Shown here piece by piece: positions 34,739 to 43,694 of a DNA stretch of 64,000 bases. Origin of the DNA: Funiculus sociatus GB2-C1 (GTDB lineage: Bacteria > Cyanobacteriota > Cyanobacteriia > Cyanobacteriales > FACHB-T130); the NCBI RefSeq assembly GCF_039962115.1, contig NZ_JAMPKJ010000025.1, positions 1 through 64,000 of the forward strand. Direction: 5' to 3'. Every line of letters starts with the position of its first letter. Positions within the stretch are counted from its first letter, which is position 1. A program made the translations under genes and the position numbers. A model generated the notes under the pieces. That model was not told the origin of the DNA, did not search any database, and saw only the letters and a program-made list of their open reading frames with translations.

Positions 34739-35750
34739 TCCCAGCAATGAACCTGTAGCCGCAAATCCTCATCTACGTTGGCATCCCTTGCGGGGAGAAT
34801 GGATAGCTTATGCTTCGCATCGTCAGGGGCGGACTTTTATGCCGCCCCCAGAATACAATCCTCTAGCACCTACCACCGATCCTAACTTTCCCACTGAACT
34901 ACCCCAAGGTCGATATGATGTAGCGGTTTTCGATAACCGCTTTCCCTCAATGACGCTGGCGGCGCATAACCCACCCGCCAGCATTGTTGAAACTCTCCCC
35001 GCAGATGGTGCGTGCGAGGTGGTGGTTTTTACTCAAGATCCGCAGGCTACTATCGGTTCCCTGGAACTGGATCATTTAGAATTGCTGTTCCAAGTTTGGA
35101 GCGATCGCACTCGCGTTATCGGCGAAAATCCCCACATTCAGTATGTGTTGCCGTTTGAAAATAAGGGTGTAGAAATGGGGGTGACTTTGCAGCATCCCCA
35201 CGGACAAATCTACGCTTATCCTTTTGTCCCGCCTGTTCCCGCCCGAATGCTAGAGCGTCAGCAGGCTTATTATCAGGAAAAGAACCGGGGGTTGCTGCAA
35301 GATTTGATACAAAAGGAAATCGAAGACAAGCAGCGGATAATTTATCAGGATGAGCATGCGATCGCATTTATCCCCGCTTGTGCGCGTTATCCTTACGAAG
35401 TTTGGCTTGCGCCCATCCAGCCTGCTGCAACTTTCATGGATCTTACCCCAGAGCAACGGGCGGGACTTGCCAAAGCTTTAAAGACTGTTACTCTTAAATA
35501 CGATGGTTTGTGGAATCGTCCCTTTCCTTACTTGATGGCTTGGTTCCAAGCACCTACCGATGGACAACCGCATCCAGAAGCACACCTGCACGCTGAATTT
35601 TATCCGCCTTATCGTACCAAGGATCGGCTTAAGTATCTGGCGGGAACTGAACTAGCAGCAGGGATGTTTGCTAATGATGCGCTTCCGGAGGAGAAAGCTA
35701 AGGATTTACAAGCTGTAGCCATAACACTTGAAAATCCGGTACGGTTGTGA
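34650..35750 (+). CDS. galT: Galactose-1-phosphate uridylyltransferase
   Basis: A 366-residue enzyme of the Leloir pathway: swaps UMP between UDP-glucose and galactose-1-phosphate. It shows the N-terminal [19 protein letters not shown], the catalytic HPH of [12 protein letters not shown] (near residue 182) and the metal-binding end HLHAEFYPP. The start overlaps the GH2 gene by 89 bases. The ATG at 34650 gives [20 protein letters not shown], which fits the usual GalT start, so the overlap is genuine rather than a wrong start. galK is 5 kb downstream on the same strand; galE is not in the window. Confidence 0.96.
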   Translation: MHSLDLLKPDGRTLKLYSRYPIAEGIIAPSPSNEPVAANPHLRWHPLRGEWIAYASHRQGRTFMPPPEYNPLAPTTDPNFPTELPQGRYDVAVFDNRFPSMTLAAHNPPASIVETLPADGACEVVVFTQDPQATIGSLELDHLELLFQVWSDRTRVIGENPHIQYVLPFENKGVEMGVTLQHPHGQIYAYPFVPPVPARMLERQQAYYQEKNRGLLQDLIQKEIEDKQRIIYQDEHAIAFIPACARYPYEVWLAPIQPAATFMDLTPEQRAGLAKALKTVTLKYDGLWNRPFPYLMAWFQAPTDGQPHPEAHLHAEFYPPYRTKDRLKYLAGTELAAGMFANDALPEEKAKDLQAVAITLENPVRL

Positions 35751-35770
35751 ATCAAAACCTAACCCCCTTC

Positions 35771-35795
35771 CCCCCTTCCCTGCAAGGGAAGGGGG
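35771..35795. repeat. C-rich/G-rich palindromic repeat after galT
   Basis: Perfect inverted repeat CCCCCTTCCCT and AGGGAAGGGGG with a GCA loop, 20 bases after the galT stop; it could end the GH2-galT transcript. A close relative (CCCCTTCCCT and AGGGAAGGGG) is at 58538-58560. Confidence 0.7.
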
Positions 35796-35847
35796 AAGAA
35801 CTCCGGCTATGGGCTGGAGAGGGGTTTCCTGGTGTAAAAGGTGAGTT

Positions 35848-36945
35848 ATGAATCAATTTAGTGAAGAAGTTTCCTCGAAAATAGAGTTAATCCGAAAAGC
35901 CCTAACTGAAGCCGACGCGCAGGGTTTACGACTACGCGGCACAGATTGGTTCGCGTGGGCGACTGCTGGGGGTTCCAGCACCGTACTGCTAACCGCAGAA
36001 ACCGGAGTCGCAGAAGTGCTGGTGACAGCCCAAGATGCCTGGATATTAACTGACGAAATCGAAGCGCAGCGTTTTAAAGATGAGGAAATTTCAGCAAATT
36101 TCCAGTTTTACGTCAATCCTTGGGCTGATGCTGCGGCGCGTGAATCTTTTGTGCAGGAAGCTACTAATGGAGGGAAAGTTTTAAGCGATCGCCCGCTTCC
36201 TCATGTCGAGAAGCGATTACCCGCGTCTCTACAACATCATAAACGAACCCTGATGTCAAGTGAGCTGGAGCGATATCGCCAGCTAGGGCGTAAAGCAAGC
36301 GAAGCGATGACAGAGGTGCTAAAAGCTGCCAAGCCGGATTGGACAGAATATCAGCTTGCGGGTGCGGGTGCAGAGGCTTTGTGGGCGAGGGGCATACATC
36401 CAGCGCTGACGCTAGTAGCAGGCGAGAGACGTTTACCGCTTTACCGTCACGCTACCGCTAGCGGCGAAAAAATTGGACAGCAAGCGATGCTAGTGTTTTG
36501 CGCTAGGGAACATGGTTTGTATGCAAATCTTACCCGATTTGTGTCATTCGGTTCGTCCGATGAAAGCGCCAAATTACACCGCCATGTCAGGGAAATTGAA
36601 GCGGAAGCTTTAAATTTTTTAAAGCCTGGGGTATCGCTTAATGCAGTTTATGACACTTTGGCTAATGCTTATCAAAAGCACGGTTTTCCTAATGCCATCC
36701 GCCAACATCATCAGGGTGGAACTACGGGATATTTGGCGCGAGAAGTTGTAGCCAATCCCACGACTAATGACACGCTGGCGGAGAATATGGCTGTTGCTTG
36801 GAATCCAAGTGTACCAGGAGCAAAGATTGAAGATACTTTTGTCCTTGCTAATGATGGCAAGTTGGAAAATCTGACTTTAGATCCAAATTGGCCTAGCGTA
36901 GAGGTAGAAGGAAGGTTGCGCCCCGTACCCTTGGAAGTTGGATAA
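35848..36945 (+). CDS. M24 (creatinase/aminopeptidase P fold) protein, metal site degenerate
   Basis: A 365-residue protein with the pita-bread fold: an N-terminal creatinase-type domain and, from about residue 145, the M24 domain (ELERYRQLGRKASEAMTEVL). Active members bind two metals through D, D, H, E, E. Here the first two ligand motifs read VFCAREHG and ANLTRF (no aspartates), the histidine region is RQHHQGGTTGY, the first glutamate region is VAWNPSVPG (asparagine in place of E) and only KIEDTFVL keeps its glutamate. At least three of five ligands are lost, so classic metallopeptidase activity is doubtful. Its genomic place between galT and a DUF6745 gene gives no functional hint. Confidence 0.88.
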   Translation: MNQFSEEVSSKIELIRKALTEADAQGLRLRGTDWFAWATAGGSSTVLLTAETGVAEVLVTAQDAWILTDEIEAQRFKDEEISANFQFYVNPWADAAARESFVQEATNGGKVLSDRPLPHVEKRLPASLQHHKRTLMSSELERYRQLGRKASEAMTEVLKAAKPDWTEYQLAGAGAEALWARGIHPALTLVAGERRLPLYRHATASGEKIGQQAMLVFCAREHGLYANLTRFVSFGSSDESAKLHRHVREIEAEALNFLKPGVSLNAVYDTLANAYQKHGFPNAIRQHHQGGTTGYLAREVVANPTTNDTLAENMAVAWNPSVPGAKIEDTFVLANDGKLENLTLDPNWPSVEVEGRLRPVPLEVG

Positions 36946-36953
36946 TGGAAATG

Positions 36954-37080
36954 CCCTAGCGAATGGAATTCGCGGCTATACACACGAAACCTGCTTTACA
37001 AAGGTTTCAAAATACCAAATTTTCTTAAGTCCGCGCAGGCGGACTTTGTTTGTATAGCCGCGATTTCTAATCGCCAGGGG
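36954..37080. repeat. Structured MITE-like element with terminal inverted repeats
   Basis: A 127-base element. The left end (36954-36982, containing AATTCGCGGCTATACA) is an imperfect inverted copy of the right end (37051-37080, containing TGTATAGCCGCGATTT). Inside are two hairpins: GAAACCT...AGGTTTC and AAGTCCGC/GCGGACTT around GCAG (37027-37046). It fills the spacer between the M24 and DUF6745 genes. Confidence 0.75.
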
Positions 37081-37118
37081 ATTTTCTGCCAAAGGTATAT
37101 TCAGCAACGCGGGGTAAT

Positions 37119-38159
37119 ATGTCACAGGAAAGGATTGAAAAGCTGACTCCAGAGAAAGAAGCTTTAATCCCTGTTTATCGCGAAAAGTGGCGAAAGATTG
37201 CGCTTTCTACTGAACCGATTGATAAAGAAAAAGCTGCAAAAGCGATAAAAAAAGCCTATGCTTTTATAGGCTTGTCTCAGCCTGAAGTTATTTTTTATTC
37301 TAGTCCATATTCAGGATTCAGATATTTACAGCAATTAAAGGGCTTTAGTGACTGGATTGGCGAGCAAATGAGGGCCGAATTAACTACAAAACTGTGTAGC
37401 GAGTTAAGGAACAAACTGCAAAACCAATGTGGTCAAGTATGGATGCAACTAGAGAGGCACTTGGAAAGCAGGCAGTTCATTACACTATGTAGTCAACTGG
37501 AGAATCAACTCAGAAATCAATTTGGTAGTTCTTGGATTACACGTTTGTATATTCAATCCGAAGTGTGGAGCTTTCATGGAAGTAGATTTGATTTTTGTAT
37601 TTCAGCCTTAAATTGTGCATATCCTCGAAGAGAATGGGAAGTATTTAAGCTGCTAGTCAAGGATTGTGGCTGGATTTTGTTAGATGATAAAATTTGCCTC
37701 GTATGCGATCGCCCTCGCGTCCTCTCCTTCGACAACCAGCAGCGTCTCCACGGGGAAGGCGCACCAGCAATACAGTTTGCCGACGGATACAGTCTCTACG
37801 CCTATCATGGCGTGACATTACCTAAAAAATACGGCACAGATCACCCGCACCACTGGCAAGCTTCATGGCTTTTAGAAGAAAATAACGCCGAACTGCGGCG
37901 AGTGTTAATTCAGGGAATTGGCTACGATAGGATTGCCCACGAATTAGGGGCAATTGAGTTAGATTCATATCAAGAATATACTTTATTAAAAATTGATACT
38001 GATATTGATATAGAGCCAATATATTTATTAAAGATGACTTGCCCAAGCACCAAATTTATTCATGTTTTGCGCGTACCGCCTGATGTAGTATCGGCGCGAG
38101 AGGCTATTCGTTGGGTGAATTGGGGAATTTCCCCGGAAGAGTTTGCCATTCAAACTTAA
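37119..38159 (+). CDS. DUF6745 domain-containing protein
   Basis: A 346-residue protein without an assigned function. It opens with LTPEKEALIPVYREKWRKIALSTEPID, a typical start for this family. The C-terminal half has CDRPRVLSFDNQQRLHGEGAPAI, ADGYSLYAYHGVTLP, ASWLLEENNAELRRVLIQGIGYDRI and LRVPPDVVSAREAIRWVNWG, which match the DUF6745 pattern (RP..., LH..GPA, WHG, ExNxExRR, LRVPP). The central part (about 80-130) has short Q/N/L-rich repeats of unclear meaning (LCSELRNKLQNQ, LCSQLENQLRNQ). Probably cytoplasmic; no membrane segments. Confidence 0.85.
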   Translation: MSQERIEKLTPEKEALIPVYREKWRKIALSTEPIDKEKAAKAIKKAYAFIGLSQPEVIFYSSPYSGFRYLQQLKGFSDWIGEQMRAELTTKLCSELRNKLQNQCGQVWMQLERHLESRQFITLCSQLENQLRNQFGSSWITRLYIQSEVWSFHGSRFDFCISALNCAYPRREWEVFKLLVKDCGWILLDDKICLVCDRPRVLSFDNQQRLHGEGAPAIQFADGYSLYAYHGVTLPKKYGTDHPHHWQASWLLEENNAELRRVLIQGIGYDRIAHELGAIELDSYQEYTLLKIDTDIDIEPIYLLKMTCPSTKFIHVLRVPPDVVSAREAIRWVNWGISPEEFAIQT

Positions 38160-38626
38160 ACCAAAGTCATGTACATTAGGGCTAATAATATAAAACCTAC
38201 GTAGGTTGTCTTGAGTAACGAACCCCAATTATTATAAGAATTTGTTGAGTTTTACTATCGTTCAATGAACTTACACTTATTTTTAGTTGACAAGAACTAA
38301 CATTTTTAGTATTTAAAATTACAACCTACCTTAACAGTAAGACTATTCTTTAGCTAGAAGTATAGATTAAGTAGTAGCAATTACTTTGGTTAGTAGCAAC
38401 TAATAAAAAATATTCTTGTAGGGTTTAAATACCATAAGACAAGAATCTTTTATGCTCTTTCGTGCTTTAATTATTGACTTAAGCTTTTAGCTATCAGTCT
38501 CAGAAGTTAACTGCGCGATCGCTCTTGAGGCAAATTTCTCGGCGATTACTTTTGGTAGTTTATCTTCTGAATCTATAGCACTCCCATAAAACCCAAACAT
38601 CGTTAAAACTTTATTTGATCCAAGCC
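38160..38626. other. AT-rich intergenic region upstream of glycosyltransferase
   Basis: About 465 bases. It contains a perfect 14-base palindrome AACCTACGTAGGTT (38194-38207) followed by TTGAGTAACGAACCCC, a decayed copy of a common cyanobacterial repeat, and a HIP1 site near 38516. No gene is visible. The rest is AT-rich and presumably includes a promoter. Confidence 0.45.
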
Positions 38627-39937
38627 ATGACTCACTTTGGTGTAATTTGCCCACCTTTTGCTGGTCATATTCATCCTATGGCAGCCTTGGGACGAGAGCT
38701 GCAACGGCGCGGTCATCGCATCACCTTCCTGCAAATACCCGATTTAGAAACAGCAGTGCGCTCAGAAGGACTAAACTTTTGGCCTATTGGAAAGTCTGCT
38801 TATCAACCGGGCGAACTTGCCGAAAGCTTTACAGAATTAGGTAAATTAAGCGGTATAGAATCCCTACGTTATTCAGTGGAAGTGTGCCAACGTTTCACAG
38901 CTACGATGTGCGAGGATGCCCCCCGTGCCATTGCAGAAGCGGGAATTGAAGCACTGCTGGCAGATCAGCTAGAACCAGCAAGCGAAACGGTAGCCGAATA
39001 CTTGGGTATCCCTTTTGTTACCGTGTCCTGCGCCCAAGCTATCCACCGCAAAGCAGAAATTCCTCCCTTCTTCACTCTTTGGAACTACGAGAATAAGTTG
39101 TGGGCGCGTCTTCGCAATCAGGCTGCTTATTACCTATTAGATCGCAATAGCCAACCACTTCTGCAAGCCCTCAATCAGTATCGTAAACAGTGGAAGTTAC
39201 CAGTCGTTCGCAAATTGTATGCCTCCCGTTCTCGACTTGCCCACATTAGCCAGCAACCCGCTGCTTTTGATTTCCCCTGCACCAACCTACCAAAGCACTT
39301 CCATTACGTCGGGCCTTTTCGCAATCCCTCGCCGTGCAAAATTTCCTTTCCCTACGAACGGTTGACCGGGCAACCGCTGATCTATGCTTCGTTGGGAACT
39401 GTGCAAAATACTAAAGAGGATATTTATCACTGCATCGCCGCAGCCTGCGAGGGGCTGGATGTGCAACTGGTTATCACTCTTGGGGGCGGGATGGATGTAG
39501 AAGCGGTGCAAGGACTGCCCGGTTCTCCCTTAGTTGTAAAATATGCCCCTCAACTAGAACTGCTTTCCAAAGCTAGGTTAACCATCACTCACGGAGGACT
39601 CAACACGGTACTAGATTCGCTGAGTCACGGGGTTCCTATGGTTGCCATCCCAATTACATACGAACAGCCAGGAACGGCAGCGCGAATTAAGTGGACAGGG
39701 ACTGGGGAAGCGCTTCCTTTGGCTAGCCTGAACGCGACTGAACTGCAAGCAGCTATTCAACGGGTGCTAACGGAGGATTCTTACTTAAATAATGCCTTAA
39801 AGTTGAAGGAATCTATCCGTCAATCAGGCGGCGTAAAAAGAGCTGCTGATATTGTTGAGCAGGTGGTCAAGTCCGGGCATCCCGTCCTGTCGGGGTTAAC
39901 TCCAGTTGTATCTAGAGGGGTTGCCTATTCTACCTAA
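38627..39937 (+). CDS. UGT-type glycosyltransferase, CrtX-like
   Basis: A 436-residue GT-B glycosyltransferase. The N-terminus MTHFGVICPPFAGHIHPMAA and the segment LEPASETVAEYLGIPFVTVS resemble cyanobacterial proteins often annotated as zeaxanthin glucosyltransferases. The C-terminal donor motif is KYAPQLELLSKARLTITHGG followed by LNTVLDSLSHGVPMVAIPI and EQPGTAARI. It probably glucosylates a lipid or carotenoid-like acceptor, using a UDP-sugar. I chose ATG 38627 over TTG 38615. The neighbouring galactose genes could bear on sugar donor supply, but that is only context. Confidence 0.92.
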   Translation: MTHFGVICPPFAGHIHPMAALGRELQRRGHRITFLQIPDLETAVRSEGLNFWPIGKSAYQPGELAESFTELGKLSGIESLRYSVEVCQRFTATMCEDAPRAIAEAGIEALLADQLEPASETVAEYLGIPFVTVSCAQAIHRKAEIPPFFTLWNYENKLWARLRNQAAYYLLDRNSQPLLQALNQYRKQWKLPVVRKLYASRSRLAHISQQPAAFDFPCTNLPKHFHYVGPFRNPSPCKISFPYERLTGQPLIYASLGTVQNTKEDIYHCIAAACEGLDVQLVITLGGGMDVEAVQGLPGSPLVVKYAPQLELLSKARLTITHGGLNTVLDSLSHGVPMVAIPITYEQPGTAARIKWTGTGEALPLASLNATELQAAIQRVLTEDSYLNNALKLKESIRQSGGVKRAADIVEQVVKSGHPVLSGLTPVVSRGVAYST

Positions 39938-39989
39938 TGATTTTGGTAGTGAGGAGGTTCTCAACTTTAGTTAATCCTAGTGATGCCAC

Positions 39990-40208
39990 TTAACTTATGG
40001 CTTGGGAATTATTAGCTTCCTGCCAAGCTGTCCATGCGGAATATATGTCTTCCTCCACAAGTCCTTTCTTACTAAAATCTACGGTATGATCGACTAACAC
40101 TTTGAGTGTTGAAGTGTAAGTGTTCCCAATTATTTCATGCCCGTAGCCGATAACTTTGCCGATGTGTCCTGTTTTTTTGCTTAGGACATAATCACCTATA
40201 TTAAGCAT
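39990..40208 (-). CDS. Small KOW/SH3-like hypothetical protein
   Basis: A 72-residue protein starting MLNIGDYVLSKKTGHIGKVI and continuing GYGHEI, a pattern of small SH3-like barrels (NIGDYVL, GKVIGYG, LKVLVDH). It ends with a charged helix (LVEEDIYSAWTAWQEA). The ATG at 40208 is preferred over the start three codons upstream. No family name is secure and no function can be inferred; the neighbours on both sides are on the other strand. Confidence 0.65.
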   Translation of the reverse strand: MLNIGDYVLSKKTGHIGKVIGYGHEIIGNTYTSTLKVLVDHTVDFSKKGLVEEDIYSAWTAWQEANNSQAIS

Positions 40209-40633
40209 AATTACCAAGCCTCTTTGTTTTCTTAAAAGATTTCTGTTTGTCTAATTAATTTTATAAAAGCTCTACTTATTATTTACTCTTTCTAGGAGCT
40301 AATTAAAGCTAATTTTCAGGACTATCTGCGGTAGGATGTAGTGTTAAGGGCAATTGTGATAAATTATACTAAACTTATTATAAAATAGTAAAAGATGTAG
40401 AGTTAAATTAAATATTGAAAGAATAACTATTGCTGGTTGAGGTAAAGGTTAACGAAATGAGGCATACTATGATGTTAATAAAAGTCAAGTTTTTATATAG
40501 ATATCATAGTTAGTGGGAAATTATATTTTCCTGGTTCAGTTAGGGATAGCCAGCCACAAAAAAATTACTTTTCCAAATTTTTCGTTGAGAAAATACGAAA
40601 AAAAGTCAATGTAACGCTAGTTCGTAATAAATT
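40209..40633. other. AT-rich intergenic region upstream of galK
   Basis: About 425 very AT-rich bases between the divergent small gene and galK. I see no hairpin, repeat or riboswitch-like structure; it presumably contains both promoters. Confidence 0.4.
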
Positions 40634-41701
40634 ATGATGGACTTCCAGCAGATATTTGGTAAAACACCTGAAATGCAAGCCAGCGCACCAGGGCGGGTGA
40701 ATTTGTTAGGCGAACACACCGACTACAATGATGGATTCGTGTTACCAACAGCGATTCCACAACGGACAACGGTAAATTTGGGTTTCAGCAAGGATGGACA
40801 GCACCACTTTTACTCACAAGAACTCGACGAACGGGTAAGCATTTCAGACAACGAACACACGCCGCCAGGATTCGCCAGCTATATATTAGGGTGCATCAGG
40901 CTTTTGCAGCAGGAAGGACAAGCAATACCGCCGCTGAACCTGCACGTTAGTTCGTCGGTACCGATGGGGTCGGGTTTGTCTAGCAGTGCGGCTTTGGAAG
41001 TTGCAACGCTCAGGGGAGTGCGATCGCTCCTCAATCTCGATCTCGATGATGTCCGCATCGCCGAAATAGCACAACAGGCGGAAATTCAATATGCTGGCGT
41101 CAACTGCGGCATTATGGATCAGATGGCTTCGAGCTTGGCTGACACAGATTCTATGCTGTTTTTAGACACGCGATCGCTAGAACGCCAAGTTATCCCTTTC
41201 CCTGCTGGTGCAGAAGTTTTGGTAATCGATAGTGGCGTACCGCGCACTTTGGCGACTAGCGGATACAACCAGCGTCGCGCTGAGTGCGAAGAAGCGGCGC
41301 GATCGCTGGGAGTTAAAGCACTCAGAGATATCAGCGATCCGCAAGCAGTGGAAAATTTACCCGAACCTCAGCGGCGTCGCGCTCGTCATGTCGTCACCGA
41401 GGATAACCGAGTGCTGGAGGTTCTGCAAGGAGTGTCAGCACAGCGGTTTGGGGAATTGATGAATGCTTCACATGCCAGCTTGCGCGACGATTACGAAGTT
41501 TCCGTCCCAGCGCTGGATACCCTCGTGGCGATCTTGCAAGAAACTCCGGGAGTTTTTGGTGCGAGGCTGACTGGTGCTGGTTTTGGGGGCGCGTGCGTAG
41601 CTTTGGTTGAGGCGGGAAAAGCGGGCGCGATCGCGCAAAACGTACTTGAACGTTACAACAATGCAGGTAACACCGGACGCATTCTAGTTCCAGAAATTTA
41701 A
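40634..41701 (+). CDS. galK: Galactokinase
   Basis: A 355-residue GHMP kinase that phosphorylates galactose with ATP, the entry step of the Leloir pathway. It has the galactokinase signature [15 protein letters not shown] (residues 21-35), the ATP-binding loop [13 protein letters not shown] (near 110-121), the catalytic-aspartate region [10 protein letters not shown] and the C-terminal [13 protein letters not shown]. Together with galT and the GH2 enzyme it suggests that this organism can use galactose or galactosides. The start could be either of two adjacent ATGs (40634 or 40637). A strong hairpin follows the stop. Confidence 0.96.
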   Translation: MMDFQQIFGKTPEMQASAPGRVNLLGEHTDYNDGFVLPTAIPQRTTVNLGFSKDGQHHFYSQELDERVSISDNEHTPPGFASYILGCIRLLQQEGQAIPPLNLHVSSSVPMGSGLSSSAALEVATLRGVRSLLNLDLDDVRIAEIAQQAEIQYAGVNCGIMDQMASSLADTDSMLFLDTRSLERQVIPFPAGAEVLVIDSGVPRTLATSGYNQRRAECEEAARSLGVKALRDISDPQAVENLPEPQRRRARHVVTEDNRVLEVLQGVSAQRFGELMNASHASLRDDYEVSVPALDTLVAILQETPGVFGARLTGAGFGGACVALVEAGKAGAIAQNVLERYNNAGNTGRILVPEI

Positions 41702-41717
41702 TTGTAGTCTTTTAAAA

Positions 41718-41759
41718 CCTTCCCCAACCCTCGCCGTAAATGGCGAGGGTTGGGGAGGG
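41718..41759 (+). terminator. Terminator-like hairpin after galK
   Basis: Long near-perfect inverted repeat: left arm CCTTCCCCAACCCTCGCC, right arm GGCGAGGGTTGGGGAGGG, loop GTAAAT. It begins 17 bases after galK and also faces the convergent cupin gene. Confidence 0.75.
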
Positions 41760-41778
41760 CTGGCATTAGTTTTAGCAA

Positions 41779-42150
41779 TTAGCCAACTTCTATGCTATCG
41801 CCTGAAATTGAAGGCCATCGGACAGTCAGAATAATAGAATCTTCAAGAGCAGACCAAGAATGAGCTACACCAGGCACCCAAAGAACATAGTCACCCTCAC
41901 TAGATAATAATACTTCTTCCTCCGGAAATTGCAGGCGAAATCGCCCTTTAATCAGAATAGAAAGTGTAGTTGCTTCCTCGTTCGTTGCCCACTGATTTCT
42001 ACTATCTCCTGCTTGGTGGACAGCCCATTTTACCTCTAAATCCGTGGTCGAACGCGGGTCATCCGTCGGAGTTACAAAGTGACCAAGAATCCAACCCCAA
42101 CGTTTTTTACCTTCAGTCTGAGCGTTTCCAAAAATAACTTTAGGCTGCAT
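41779..42150 (-). CDS. Cupin-like small protein
   Basis: A 123-residue protein with a single cupin-type beta-barrel: WAVHQAGDSRNQWATNEEATTLSILIKGRFRLQF is motif 1-like, and EGDYVLWVPGVAHSW is motif 2-like with a histidine. The strict metal-binding set (HxH, E, H) is incomplete, so it may bind a ligand without metal catalysis. The substrate is unknown. It is convergent with galK across a shared hairpin. Confidence 0.75.
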   Translation of the reverse strand: MQPKVIFGNAQTEGKKRWGWILGHFVTPTDDPRSTTDLEVKWAVHQAGDSRNQWATNEEATTLSILIKGRFRLQFPEEEVLLSSEGDYVLWVPGVAHSWSALEDSIILTVRWPSISGDSIEVG

Positions 42151-42203
42151 TAGGTAATATCAAGTAGCGTTCAAATATGTCATGCTGTCTTCAGCATCGC
42201 ATA

Positions 42204-42415
42204 TATAGCCATCCTATTTAAGTTGTGAACAAGTATTCCCTTGGTGTAAGGGGACGGCAATGCCTTGTCCCTACAGGGGTTGACAAATCATTTGAGATTG
42301 CTATAGCCATCCTAATTTATTTAGATTCTCCCTTTTCTCCTCTTCTGCGCTCTCTCTTTCCCCTGCGGTTCGTAAAAAAAAGGTAAATTTCACACATAAA
42401 ATAGGATTGCTATAG
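42204..42415. repeat. Nested MITE-like repeat cluster
   Basis: Outer ends TATAGCCATCCTATTT and AAATAGGATTGCTATA are near-perfect inverted repeats. Inside is a palindrome centred on GGCAATGCC (42245-42273), an internal GATTGCTATA junction (about 42297) and a reverse-complement relative of the repeat inside pbpC (42344-42373). It fills the spacer between two leftward genes. Confidence 0.75.
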
Positions 42416-42440
42416 TTCCTATGAATGCAATTTGGTACAA

Positions 42441-42647
42441 TCAAACAATTTTGACATTGCTTCCCTTAGCTTTCTTCGGCTTACAACGAGACAAACAAGC
42501 CTCAAGATAAGGACAGTCTTCACACTTGATTGCTTGCCCTGGATTAGCACACCCACAGGGAAGATGCAGCAAACACTCTTGAGGTTTTTTCAGTGCAAAA
42601 CTGAAGGTTGTTTCTCGCAAACAAATAATGAAATCTCGTGCAATCAT
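42441..42647 (-). CDS. Small cysteine-rich hypothetical protein
   Basis: A 68-residue frame with eight cysteines, mostly in the block LPCGCANPGQAIKCEDCPYL followed by EACLSRC, a spacing suited to binding zinc or an iron-sulfur cluster. The N-terminus is MIARDFIICLRETTFSFALK and the tail is basic. I cannot name the family. The ribosome site is weak. Its compact cysteine motif argues for a real gene more than a chance frame. Confidence 0.5.
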   Translation of the reverse strand: MIARDFIICLRETTFSFALKKPQECLLHLPCGCANPGQAIKCEDCPYLEACLSRCKPKKAKGSNVKIV

Positions 42648-42664
42648 AATAATTTTGTTTTTCC

Positions 42665-43039
42665 CTATTTGATATTTAAGACAGATTTTGCTGTTGATTT
42701 CACAGCAGAACTCATATCAGCCAGAGTCTGAGCAATCGGACGCTGATTATGCAGAAAAACCCGCGCACACTTGCGTCCCGGCATCCCGGAAGCCGCCTGA
42801 TTTTTCGACTCCTCAGTCCATCCTGTACCGTTTAAACCAGTACCTGCTGCACCTTTAATTTGATAAGGGGCAAAAAACTCAATCCACGTATGTTTACCAG
42901 GCAGTGCAAGGGATGTTTCTAGCATTGAAGGTACAGCTTGAAACATCGCAGCATCTTTTGGAATCTTACCCACACTGGGGTCAGCTTGAGCTTCCTCCAC
43001 ATAGCCAACTGAATCCGCAATTAACACCGAGGGAATCAA
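42665..43039 (-). CDS. Hypothetical protein, non-ATG start
   Basis: A 124-codon frame with no recognised family: LIADSVGYVEEAQADPSVGK, PGKHTWIEFFAPYQIKGAAG, ASGMPGRKCARVFLHN and a helical end. The composition looks protein-like, but the only in-frame starts are TTG at 43039 or an internal GTG or ATG, and a stop lies four codons upstream. It may be a shortened gene or begin inside. It is on the same strand as the cysteine-rich gene. Confidence 0.45.
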   Translation of the reverse strand: MIPSVLIADSVGYVEEAQADPSVGKIPKDAAMFQAVPSMLETSLALPGKHTWIEFFAPYQIKGAAGTGLNGTGWTEESKNQAASGMPGRKCARVFLHNQRPIAQTLADMSSAVKSTAKSVLNIK

Positions 43040-43164
43040 ATACTTCTTTTATTTTCGATATCCTGGGAAATTTCAGCTTCAGCCTAAAAGCTTGTCTTAC
43101 TTCTACTTAAGGAATAGTTTTATGTTAAATAAGATTGTATTTTAATATACAAAATACTTGCAGC

Positions 43165-43198
43165 GTAGGGTGCGTTAGCCAAGCGTAACGCACCCTAC
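43165..43198. terminator. Palindromic terminator/repeat after the DUF4383 gene
   Basis: Perfect 13-base arms GTAGGGTGCGTTA and TAACGCACCCTAC with an 8-base loop, just beyond the leftward DUF4383 stop. It is a widespread cyanobacterial intergenic palindrome and likely works as a terminator. Confidence 0.7.
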
Positions 43199-43202
43199 CA
43201 AA

Positions 43203-43694
43203 CTAGACGCCAGGCGATACACCAACATCCTTTAATTTTGCAGGCTTAAAGAACCCATAATAACCTGCTGCTGCCGCCGTGAGAGCATTAAGCCAAACAT
43301 TGTTTCCTAAGATTGGCATTAAGCCGAAAGTTGTGTTCGTTAAGGGCAACAAACCCATAATTGCTATCAAGGTATATACAATAGCAAAACCTTGATTGAA
43401 TACCAGCGCACCACTAGGGCTAGTAGCCGCAGCAATTCCCAGAATACCCACTACAATGTGTACGGCATTATGCAAATAATTGGTGGGAAATAGTCCCAAC
43501 ACATTGCCGTATCCGTCACTAAACTTGAGATTAGGTACATAAAGCGGCGCATCGGATGCAACTTCAGGCATAGCAGTAAAGCCTGGTATAAATCCAACAA
43601 TGCCTACAAACAAAAAGAAGATGCCAATGGCTAGGGCAAAAGCACGCTCTTTGTCGCTAATCCGGTTGATTAAATCAGCATAACGCTGTTGCAT
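43203..43694 (-). CDS. DUF4383 domain-containing membrane protein
   Basis: A 163-residue protein with four hydrophobic segments (about 19-40, 74-94, 103-122 and 128-146) and the family features FALAIGIFFLFVGIVGF, NYLHNAVHIVVGILGI and GFAIVYTLIAIMGLLPL. The histidine in HNAVH is characteristic. Function is unknown; members are small integral membrane proteins. The ATG is well placed. It is a single gene with a strong hairpin after it. Confidence 0.88.
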   Translation of the reverse strand: MQQRYADLINRISDKERAFALAIGIFFLFVGIVGFIPGFTAMPEVASDAPLYVPNLKFSDGYGNVLGLFPTNYLHNAVHIVVGILGIAAATSPSGALVFNQGFAIVYTLIAIMGLLPLTNTTFGLMPILGNNVWLNALTAAAAGYYGFFKPAKLKDVGVSPGV

